From contig CAZNJD010000016.1 in the NCBI GenBank assembly GCA_964573285.1, forward strand, positions 1-5,135: DNA of 5,135 nt. Direction: 5' to 3'. The notes below the pieces were generated by a model, which saw nothing but the letters and a program-made list of their open reading frames with translations, was not told the origin of the DNA and searched no databases. Position numbers and translations under genes: made by a program. This stretch comes from UBA1140 sp964573285 (GTDB taxonomy: Bacteria > Campylobacterota > Campylobacteria > Campylobacterales > Sulfurovaceae). This document shows, piece after piece, positions 1 through 5,127 of the stretch (position 1 is its first letter; each line of letters opens with the position of its first letter).

Positions 1-4
1 GGAG
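1..4 (+). promoter_or_regulatory. Ribosome binding site of the first small gene
   Basis: GGAG lies six bases before the ATG at 11, a good Shine-Dalgarno match and spacing. It supports the 64-codon frame behind it as a real translated gene. The window opens exactly here, so any promoter or upstream operon gene is out of view. Confidence 0.6.
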
Positions 5-10
5 TAAAAA

Positions 11-205
11 ATGTTTTTAATAAGGAGTTTATTGCTTATATCTCTATTTTTTACTGTACTTCTTGCGAAAGGTGAAGTCTCAAAAATATTTGCACATAAA
101 GAGAAAGCCTCAACCCTAACCTATACCTCTTATGATGAAAAAGAATATCAATATTTAGGATTTTATATTAATAATAACAAAACTACAAATAAAATGGATT
201 GGTAA
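11..205 (+). CDS. Small exported or membrane-anchored protein of unknown function (64 aa)
   Basis: I do not recognise a family. The 64-residue product starts with a short n-region carrying Arg5 and a strongly hydrophobic stretch at about residues 6-19, then turns polar and charged (KGEVSKIFAHKEK from residue 20). This fits a Sec signal peptide cleaved after Ala19, or an uncleaved N-terminal anchor. There is no cysteine, so it is not a lipoprotein. The mature part would be about 45 residues, rich in Lys, Asn, Thr and Tyr, with a C-terminal Met-Asp-Trp. The start is supported by GGAG at 1-4. The stop at 203-205 lies five bases before the ATG of the first pilin-like gene, so the two are probably co-transcribed and translationally coupled. 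By context (inference only) it could be a periplasmic or inner-membrane accessory of the pilus or secretion system. It does not have the prepilin cleavage motif. Confidence 0.6.
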   Translation: MFLIRSLLLISLFFTVLLAKGEVSKIFAHKEKASTLTYTSYDEKEYQYLGFYINNNKTTNKMDW

Positions 206-210
206 TAAAT

Positions 211-960
211 ATGATAATAAAAAGATTTAAAAAAGGTATAGCGATGATAGAGCTTATCTTTGCTATAGTAATTATAGGAATAGTATTACTCTCAACTCCT
301 ATGTTAATTCAACAATCTATAAATAGTGGTTATGTAGCACTTCAACAAGAGGCAATTGCAGCCATCTCTTCTCATACAGAGATACTTTTAAGTAAACATT
401 GGGATGAAGAGGATGCTAATAATACTACAGGAGTTGCTCCTATTATACAACTACAAAATCCTCAACCCAATTCACCTTTTCAATTAAGTGGTATAATAGA
501 TGTTAATCTATCTAGTAGAACTTCAGCAGTTGGAGAAAATAACCTAACAGCTTCTTTGATAGGTGTTGATTTTAATGAAACTTCACCTGACCTTTTTGAT
601 GATATTGATGATTATAATAACCGTGATTTGAACCTTACAATATTTAATGGTGAAGCAACAACAGCATCAATAGGAGAGTATGTTGACCAAGATATTATTA
701 TTCATACAGATATTACATTTGCTGATGATAGACCATTAGTAGCTGGTGCATTGAGTGGAACGACTATCAATGCAGGGAATAATATATTTACAACACCTGA
801 TTTAGGATTATCAGGAGGTGTTCCAATAGATAGTAATATCAAATTTGTTAAAGTAAAATTGACTAGTGCAAATACAGATATACCTGAACTAAATAAAAGT
901 ATTACATTAAATGCTTTCTCTTGTAATTTAGGAACATATACTCTAGGGGATAACAAATGA
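211..960 (+). CDS. Type IV pilin-like minor pseudopilin, GspI/PilV-like position
   Basis: The 249-residue protein begins with a short basic leader (MIIKRFKKG) followed by IAMIELIFAIVIIGIVLL, a class III prepilin signal. Cleavage by prepilin peptidase after Gly9 would leave Ile as mature residue 1 and Glu as mature residue 5, the residue used in subunit packing. The hydrophobic helix spans about residues 10-30 and continues as a polar helix to about residue 65. The rest is an Asn/Asp/Thr-rich, probably beta-rich head with one cysteine (Cys238). I chose ATG 211 because it gives the usual short leader; an in-frame TTG at 199 would add four residues but overlaps the previous gene. Its stop overlaps the next start (ATGA at 957-960). 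Assignment as a minor subunit rather than the major pilin rests on its length, lack of a C-terminal disulfide pair and placement in a run of three different pilin-like genes. Which machine it serves (type II secretion, type IV pilus, competence) cannot be seen here. Confidence 0.85.
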   Translation: MIIKRFKKGIAMIELIFAIVIIGIVLLSTPMLIQQSINSGYVALQQEAIAAISSHTEILLSKHWDEEDANNTTGVAPIIQLQNPQPNSPFQLSGIIDVNLSSRTSAVGENNLTASLIGVDFNETSPDLFDDIDDYNNRDLNLTIFNGEATTASIGEYVDQDIIIHTDITFADDRPLVAGALSGTTINAGNNIFTTPDLGLSGGVPIDSNIKFVKVKLTSANTDIPELNKSITLNAFSCNLGTYTLGDNK

Positions 961-1913
961 GAACAAAAAAAGCATTTTCACTTATAGAAGTAGTATTTGT
1001 ACTTATAATATTGGGTATAGTGGCATCAATAGCATCACAAATTATTGTTCAAGTTTATGAAAACTATATCATTCAACGAGCTATATATAAAGTAAGTACC
1101 AAAACTGAACTAGTAGCTAATCAGATTGTTAATCGTCTTACTTATAGAATTCAAGGAACAACTATATCAAAAAATCATATCCAGATAAGAAATGGTCAAC
1201 CATTACAGTGGCTTCCTATCCAAGATGTTCCTACAGGAGGAACGACATATACTTCAATTGAATGGATAGGATATGATAATGATAGCTTCTCATCTTCTGC
1301 TAATCCTAATTGGAGTGGTGTTGCCAATTATGAGACGGCTACTGTAAATAAATTTGAAACAGTTGATTCAAATTTAAGTACTGTGGCTACTATTATGTCA
1401 AATCTATCTGGTGGAAGGGTAAATCTATCTAAAAATGCTCCAGCTGGTGTACTCTTTATACAGAATGACAACTATTATAATGGAAGTAATGAGTATAATC
1501 CAATATGTATGGGTATGATTCCTGAACTAGCAAGTAGTACAACAGATTGTATTTTTCCTGTTACAATGAGTGGAGATAATGATTTTAATTTTACAACAAC
1601 ACCAGCACATCCTGCAATAGTTCCTAAAATTATTACAGAGAGATATAAACTAGCATGGAGTGCTTATGCTATTGCACCAGAAGACCCTGATGGTGATGGT
1701 CGTTTTGATTTGGTTTTATTTTCAAATTATCAACCATGGAATGGAGATAGCTATCTTGATGCTAATGTAACACGACATATTTTAATGAAAAATGTATCCG
1801 TATTTAAGTTTTCTGAAAATGGTGGTGTAATTAGATTTAAATTATGTGCAACAGAACCAATAGGTACAGATAATAATATCAGTACATGTAAAGAGAAAGT
1901 GGTAATCAAATGA
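957..1913 (+). CDS. Type IV pilin-like minor pseudopilin, GspJ/PilW-like, with a calcium-type loop
   Basis: The 318-residue protein has a six-residue leader MRTKKA, then FSLIEVVFVLIILGIV. Cleavage between Ala6 and Phe7 gives a canonical Phe1 and Glu5. The hydrophobic helix (about 7-30) runs into a long helix to about residue 65 (VSTKTELVANQIVNRLTYRI), typical of the GspJ/PilW group. The large head carries four cysteines in two pairs, 184/198 and 297/311, both 14 residues apart and likely disulfides. Residues 243-251 read DPDGDGRFD followed by LVLF, the DxDGDGxxD type of calcium-binding loop known from EF-hand-like and FG-GAP/VCBS proteins. The strong Shine-Dalgarno AGGGGA (945-950) sits six bases before ATG 957, and the gene overlaps both neighbours by four bases (ATGA), so translation is coupled. 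Size and position as the middle gene of three support a GspJ/PilW-like role in a pilus-tip complex; this is inferred without a homology search. Confidence 0.85.
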   Translation: MRTKKAFSLIEVVFVLIILGIVASIASQIIVQVYENYIIQRAIYKVSTKTELVANQIVNRLTYRIQGTTISKNHIQIRNGQPLQWLPIQDVPTGGTTYTSIEWIGYDNDSFSSSANPNWSGVANYETATVNKFETVDSNLSTVATIMSNLSGGRVNLSKNAPAGVLFIQNDNYYNGSNEYNPICMGMIPELASSTTDCIFPVTMSGDNDFNFTTTPAHPAIVPKIITERYKLAWSAYAIAPEDPDGDGRFDLVLFSNYQPWNGDSYLDANVTRHILMKNVSVFKFSENGGVIRFKLCATEPIGTDNNISTCKEKVVIK

Positions 1914-2389
1914 TAAATATTAATCATAAAAAAGGATTTTCTATAATAACAGCTATCTTCGTTATATTTATTATGGCATCATTGAGTGCGTTAATTATGG
2001 GTATAAGTAGTAGAACTACCAAATCTACGACACAACAGTATCAAAAAGAACAAGCATCACTATTGGCAAGGTCATATACTGAACTCGCAATGTTATATGT
2101 CATAAATTATGATAGAACAGCTAATAATAACTGTCTTCAAAATATCAATGCAACTTTTGGAGACCCTAATAATTTATATACAGTTAAAACTACTATCAAA
2201 TATATAGGAAATAGTGTTTTGTTACCAAATTGTGCAACAAATATGACACCAACATGGAGTGTAAATAATCCTACAGGTTTTGATTCTGCTATATCTATGA
2301 TTATTGATGTATATATAAATTACAAAGATTTCGATGACCCAAGTGATAGAAATATAACTTTTCATAGAAGAACAGTTCAAAAACTTTAA
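1910..2389 (+). CDS. Type IV pilin-like minor pseudopilin lacking Glu5, GspK/PilX-like position
   Basis: The 159-residue protein has the leader MININHKKG and then FSIITAIFVIFIMASLSALIMG. Cleavage after Gly9 gives Phe1, but mature position 5 is Thr14 in place of the usual Glu. Absence of Glu5 is a known trait of GspK, which caps the tip of the type II secretion pseudopilus. The hydrophobic segment covers about residues 10-31, followed by a polar Gln/Lys/Thr helix and a helical stretch to about residue 66. Cys75 and Cys108 probably form one disulfide. At 159 residues it is far shorter than typical GspK, which carries a large inserted alpha domain, so it is closer in size to PilX-type proteins. 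The start overlaps the previous stop (ATGA, 1910-1913) and only a weak GG at 1901-1902 precedes it, suggesting dependence on coupled translation. It is the last gene of the cluster; no clear hairpin terminator follows. The pilin-like call is solid; the GspK/PilX label is inference. Confidence 0.8.
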   Translation: MININHKKGFSIITAIFVIFIMASLSALIMGISSRTTKSTTQQYQKEQASLLARSYTELAMLYVINYDRTANNNCLQNINATFGDPNNLYTVKTTIKYIGNSVLLPNCATNMTPTWSVNNPTGFDSAISMIIDVYINYKDFDDPSDRNITFHRRTVQKL

Positions 2390-2425
2390 TATTTAGATTA
2401 ATCAAATTTATTTATTTATTACTGA

Positions 2426-2457
2426 TTTACCTTTCATTTACCAAATTTAGGTATAAT
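2426..2457 (+). promoter_or_regulatory. Probable promoter of hpf
   Basis: A perfect TATAAT lies at 2452-2457, about 48 bases before the hpf start, predicting transcription from near 2464. There is no good -35 box at 16-18 bp, as is usual in Campylobacterota, where AT-rich upstream DNA takes its place; here (TTTA)3 at 2407-2418 and other T-runs lie upstream. ATTTACC occurs twice (2425-2431 and 2436-2442), 11 bp apart, and TACCAAATTTAGGTA (2439-2453) is an imperfect 15-nt palindrome running into the -10 box. A second, weaker -10-like TATAAC lies at 2479-2484. A dedicated promoter makes sense because HPF is normally controlled apart from its neighbours. Confidence 0.6.
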
Positions 2458-2462
2458 ATTAA

Positions 2463-2479
2463 ACTTAATTTAATTAAGT
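2463..2479 (+). repeat. 17-nt palindrome at the predicted hpf transcription start
   Basis: ACTTAATT and AATTAAGT are perfect 8-bp inverted arms around a single T (2471). The dyad begins six bases after the TATAAT, at or just after the expected start of the transcript, a place where an operator for a dimeric regulator would block transcription. As RNA it could form only a weak AT hairpin (7 bp, 3-nt loop). In AT-rich DNA such a dyad may be chance, so function is inferred from position. Confidence 0.4.
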
Positions 2480-2504
2480 ATAACAAATACAAAAAGGATT
2501 TATC

Positions 2505-3035
2505 ATGAGTAAAAATATAGTGGGAAGACATTTTGACCTATCAGATTCTATTAGAAATCATATTTCAGAGAGTATTGATGGACTTAACAAATACAATTTA
2601 ACTATTATCTCAACCAACACTATTGTCTCAGGTGATAATAAAGACAAAGATGGAGTTTTACTGGAACTTGTTATCAATCTAAAAGATAAAAATACTATAG
2701 TTATTAGCCAAAGAGACAAAGATGTCTATAGTGCAGCAGACAATGCAATTAATAGAGCTGAAAAAGCACTAAGAAGATATGCTGATAAGGTTAAAGACCA
2801 TAAAGTAATGTCATTCAAAGATATGGGTGCTGATGCAGAAGCAGTATTAGATTTAGATACAGATGATATAGAATTAGTTCCAATGGATTTAGAACTTCAT
2901 AAACCACTAGATTTTGATGAAGCTATTGAAGCATTAAAAGCTGAGAAAAAACGACAATTTATTGTATTTAATGATTATGATGGACTTATGAGAGTTATGT
3001 ACAAAAGAGCTGATGGTAAATTTGGACTCTACTAA
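2505..3035 (+). CDS. hpf: Ribosome hibernation promoting factor, long form (HPF)
   Basis: This 176-residue cytoplasmic protein binds the 30S subunit in stationary phase or stress and, in its long form, pairs ribosomes into inactive 100S dimers. Residues 1-100 match the S30AE fold: VGRHFDLSDSIRNHI at the start, a central beta region (VLLELVINLK, 51-60), and a helix DVYSAADNAINRAEKALRRYADK (73-95) with basic residues that face rRNA in the family. Residues 101-125 are an acidic linker. Residues 126-176 form the dimerisation domain, with KPLDFDEAIEAL, then FIVFND and a closing VMYKRADGKFGLY, equivalent to the 'VYRRxDGxYGLI' ending of long HPFs. The ATG at 2505 is preceded by AAAAAGGA (2491-2498) at six bases. 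It has its own promoter upstream and faces recG convergently. The family call is firm; the long form is shown by length and the complete C-terminal domain. Confidence 0.92.
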   Translation: MSKNIVGRHFDLSDSIRNHISESIDGLNKYNLTIISTNTIVSGDNKDKDGVLLELVINLKDKNTIVISQRDKDVYSAADNAINRAEKALRRYADKVKDHKVMSFKDMGADAEAVLDLDTDDIELVPMDLELHKPLDFDEAIEALKAEKKRQFIVFNDYDGLMRVMYKRADGKFGLY

Positions 3036-3041
3036 TATATA

Positions 3042-3063
3042 AGCCAAGATTTCACTCTTGGCT
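3042..3063. terminator. Hairpin between the convergent hpf and recG genes
   Basis: AGCCAAGA (3042-3049) and TCTTGGCT (3056-3063) are perfect 8-bp arms with a six-base loop, starting six bases after the hpf stop. It is the only GC-containing hairpin in the gap. On the + strand it is followed by an A-run, not a U-run. On the - strand the stem is followed by TTATATTAG, a poor U-tract. It is therefore a plausible but non-classical terminator that may work in both directions together with the adjacent AT hairpin. Confidence 0.55.
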
Positions 3064-3065
3064 CA

Positions 3066-3088
3066 AAAAATAGTTTAAATCTATTTTT
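3066..3088. terminator. AT-rich hairpin with T-runs, probable bidirectional terminator element
   Basis: AAAAATAG (3066-3073) and CTATTTTT (3081-3088) are perfect 8-bp arms around TTTAAAT. Each strand ends the stem with a T-run: TTTTT at 3084-3088 on +, and six T (3070-3065) on -. It overlaps the first two bases of the recG stop codon region. The stem is weak on its own; combined with the GC hairpin at 3042-3063 it would stop both hpf and recG transcripts. Confidence 0.45.
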
Positions 3089-4877
3089 AGAGGAGTTGTA
3101 TTTTGACTCTCTCTTTGGCTACCCTGACTATCTGCTCATCATCAGCCAAATTTAACCATTTAAACTGCATTCCGCTCTGTATTGTACCATCTAAAATATC
3201 TCCACTTTTTCTAAATCTCAAGTCTAATTTAGCAATCTCAAAACCACTCATAGTTTTAGTAAAGGAGTGTAGTCTGCCATTATCTATATCATTTGTAAAT
3301 AGATAACACCAACTTTTTAATCCTAATCGTCCTACTCTACCTCGTAATTGATGCAAAGTTGCTAAGCCTAATCTTTCTGCACCTACTATGATAACTATAG
3401 TTAATCTAGGCAGAGAGATACCTACCTCTACAACTGTAGTTGCTAATAGTATATCCCCTTTTTCACGAAACTCTATTAGCACCTCCTCTTTTTTCTTATC
3501 TTTTCCATGTGTTACAAATACATTTTTGTATCTCTTTTCCCAAAAACCTCTACCCTCATCTATAGATTGATATGGTATATTGGTACTCTCTTCTACCAAT
3601 GGATATACTATCAAAACTTGATGATTTTGAGTTATCTCATTTTCTATATCGGCTAATAATCTTCCAAAATCATCTTTGCCTATAACTTTTGTAGTAATAT
3701 CTTTTTTAAATGGAGTTGAAGTTATTAGACTCACATCTATTAGCTCACTCTCCATCATTGCTTGTGTTCGTGGAATGGGTGTAGCTGAAAACTGTAAGAA
3801 ATGGGGTTTTTGCTCTTCGTTTGCCATCATATTTTCTAATACTGCTCTCTGTTTTGTTCCAAATCTATGCTGCTCATCTACCATAACTAAAGGAACTTTG
3901 GGCATATTATCTTTGTATAAAATAGCATGAGTTCCTATAATAAAATCAGCTTTAGTATAATCTCCTTGACTTTTACTCTGCTTGACCAAAGCTATTTTCA
4001 TACTTTTGGGTAAAAATTTTATTGCCTCTTCGTATATCTGCATAGCAAGAAGTGAAGTAGGAGCCATTAGAATACTTTTTTGTGGATATGCTATCATAGC
4101 AGAAGCTAATATTATGATAGTTTTACCTGAACCTACATCACCAATAATTAATCTTTTGGTAGCTTTATTTTTTTGATTTAAATCTTTTGTAACCTCATCA
4201 ATTACATATTTTTGTTCATTAGTTAAAGAAAAAGGAAGATTGGATATAAATGGTTCTATATCTCCATGTAGAGCATCTATAGCAGGAAAATCATGCCGTT
4301 TGCCTTTAAGCTTTTTCATATGGTTAAACGCCTCTATAAACTTTAAAGCATCTTCATCTATATTTTGAGTATCTTCGATACTTTTAGGATAATGTAACCT
4401 CATTAATACCAAAACCTCTCTACTCTCTAACCCCTCTGCATAGAGATTTGTTTCAGTAATATAATGTTCTATCAATGCCCTAATACTAATTTCTTTGATA
4501 GCTGTTGAGTATTTGGGTATAATCTCATTTATCTTTTTGAGTGATTTGGGTTGAGACATCTGTAATTCACCTCGAAAATTACTTACTCGTCCTTGAATAT
4601 AGTGATGACTACCCACAACAAAAAGAGTATAATGATAAGGAGTTACCCTAAAAAATATAGAACTAAGTTCTTTATTAATATTAGGTAAATTAAAAACTAC
4701 ACGCAGTTTTCCATTGATAGTTCTAGCCTCTTGAACTATAGCTTCAAAAGTTTGAACTTCACCCTCTTTTAACTCTGTTGAGAGTATGCTACTACTATAA
4801 CTAGATGGAGTAAGCAAAGCTAAATCTAATAGAGATATAATTTTGAGTTTTTGAAATAGAGCTTTTACCTCTTGCAT
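3087..4877 (-). CDS. recG: ATP-dependent DNA helicase RecG
   Basis: RecG is a superfamily 2 helicase that remodels stalled forks and branch-migrates Holliday junctions and R-loops. From ATG 4877 it has 596 residues, shorter than the roughly 690 of E. coli, mainly through a reduced N-terminal part; I recall other Campylobacterota RecG as similarly short. Order: short N-terminal helical region; OB-type wedge domain about 39-111; Q-motif-like LTNEQ about 219-223; Walker A GDVGSGKT 246-253; Walker B/DEQH 334-337; motif III SATPIPRT 364-371; motif V TTVVEVGISLP about 480-490; motif VI HQLRGRVGR 509-517; C-terminal DLRFRKSGDILDGTIQSG 552-569, equivalent to the RecG 'LRGPGE-LGT-Q-G' hook. All helicase motifs look intact. 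In-frame starts further upstream (TTG 4904, ATG 4895, ATG 4883) are disfavoured: AAAAAGG lies seven bases before ATG 4877, and a TATAAT box occupies codons 2-3 of the longest frame. The gene ends in a convergent gap with hpf. Confidence 0.95.
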   Translation of the reverse strand: MQEVKALFQKLKIISLLDLALLTPSSYSSSILSTELKEGEVQTFEAIVQEARTINGKLRVVFNLPNINKELSSIFFRVTPYHYTLFVVGSHHYIQGRVSNFRGELQMSQPKSLKKINEIIPKYSTAIKEISIRALIEHYITETNLYAEGLESREVLVLMRLHYPKSIEDTQNIDEDALKFIEAFNHMKKLKGKRHDFPAIDALHGDIEPFISNLPFSLTNEQKYVIDEVTKDLNQKNKATKRLIIGDVGSGKTIIILASAMIAYPQKSILMAPTSLLAMQIYEEAIKFLPKSMKIALVKQSKSQGDYTKADFIIGTHAILYKDNMPKVPLVMVDEQHRFGTKQRAVLENMMANEEQKPHFLQFSATPIPRTQAMMESELIDVSLITSTPFKKDITTKVIGKDDFGRLLADIENEITQNHQVLIVYPLVEESTNIPYQSIDEGRGFWEKRYKNVFVTHGKDKKKEEVLIEFREKGDILLATTVVEVGISLPRLTIVIIVGAERLGLATLHQLRGRVGRLGLKSWCYLFTNDIDNGRLHSFTKTMSGFEIAKLDLRFRKSGDILDGTIQSGMQFKWLNLADDEQIVRVAKERVKIQLL

Positions 4878-4884
4878 ACTCATG

Positions 4885-4891
4885 CCTTTTT
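4885..4891 (-). promoter_or_regulatory. Ribosome binding site that sets the recG start
   Basis: Read on the - strand, AAAAAGG is followed by seven bases and ATG at 4877. It lies one base from ATG 4883, too close to serve it, and downstream of ATG 4895 and TTG 4904. It is nearly the same as the AAAAAGGA before hpf, so ATG 4877 is the best start. Confidence 0.65.
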
Positions 4892-4895
4892 CCAT

Positions 4896-4924
4896 ATTAT
4901 ACAATATTTATAGCTTTTTAATAA
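4896..4924 (-). promoter_or_regulatory. Probable recG promoter
   Basis: On the - strand a perfect TATAAT occupies 4901-4896, with TTATTA (4924-4919, four of six matches to TTGACA) 17 bp upstream. Transcription would begin near 4889, giving a leader of only about 12 bases that just keeps most of the AAAAAGG ribosome site. Such a short leader is unusual but possible; if the true start site is a few bases earlier the fit improves. Confidence 0.55.
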
Positions 4925-4955
4925 ATACAACTTTGAGATAGTCTGCTTCTTTAAA

Positions 4956-4984
4956 TTTAGGGGATACCTGTTATTAACCCTAAA
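4956..4984. repeat. Inverted repeat TTTAGGG / CCCTAAA
   Basis: TTTAGGG (4956-4962) and CCCTAAA (4978-4984) are perfect 7-bp arms around a 15-base loop, about 55 bases upstream of the recG -10 box. It could be a regulator site or part of a mobile-element end. No flanking direct duplication is obvious. Confidence 0.4.
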
Positions 4985-5047
4985 ATCTTTGGGAAGAGTT
5001 CCTAAAAATAGCACAAAATAAACATTTTGCAGTATCTGTACTTACTT

Positions 5048-5070
5048 TTATGACCTAAAAATGGTCATAA
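5048..5070. repeat. Inverted repeat TTATGACC / GGTCATAA
   Basis: TTATGACC (5048-5055) and GGTCATAA (5063-5070) are perfect 8-bp arms around TAAAAAT. There is no T-run on either side, so it is not a standard terminator. The shape fits an operator for a dimeric protein or a transposon-end structure. Confidence 0.45.
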
Positions 5071-5113
5071 TTTCAGCTAGAAACCCTGAATAATGCAACA
5101 TTGATATATTTTA

Positions 5114-5127
5114 GCTATTAAAATAGC
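5114..5127. repeat. Short palindrome GCTATT-AA-AATAGC
   Basis: Six-base perfect arms surround two A residues, eight bases from the window edge. It may belong to a promoter or operator of a gene beyond the window; no more can be said from what is visible. Confidence 0.3.

Noticed and set aside
11..70. Lipoprotein signal in the 64-aa protein
   Set aside because: There is no cysteine anywhere in the protein, so no lipobox.
199..210. TTG at 199 as start of the first pilin-like gene
   Set aside because: It overlaps the stop of the preceding gene and lengthens the leader; ATG 211 gives a typical basic leader ending in Gly.
702..956. Open frame of 84 codons on the - strand
   Set aside because: It lies fully inside the first pilin-like gene on the opposite strand, with no ribosome site or recognisable domain; the forward gene has a clear prepilin signal.
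2407..2420. TTTA tandem repeat as a phase-variation tract
   Set aside because: Only about three and a half units in AT-rich non-coding DNA; too short to be a convincing slippage tract, more likely part of the AT-rich promoter upstream region.
2390..2424. Terminator after the pilin-like cluster
   Set aside because: Only the zero-loop palindrome GATTAATC (2396-2403) is present, which cannot form a useful hairpin; read-through into hpf cannot be excluded.
3103..4176. Four open frames of 60-84 codons on the + strand
   Set aside because: All lie opposite recG, whose helicase motifs are intact across the whole stretch; the forward translations show no family features.
5048..5070. TTATGACC/GGTCATAA hairpin as a rho-independent terminator
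   Set aside because: No T-run follows on either strand and the stem is half AT; an operator or repeat is a better description.
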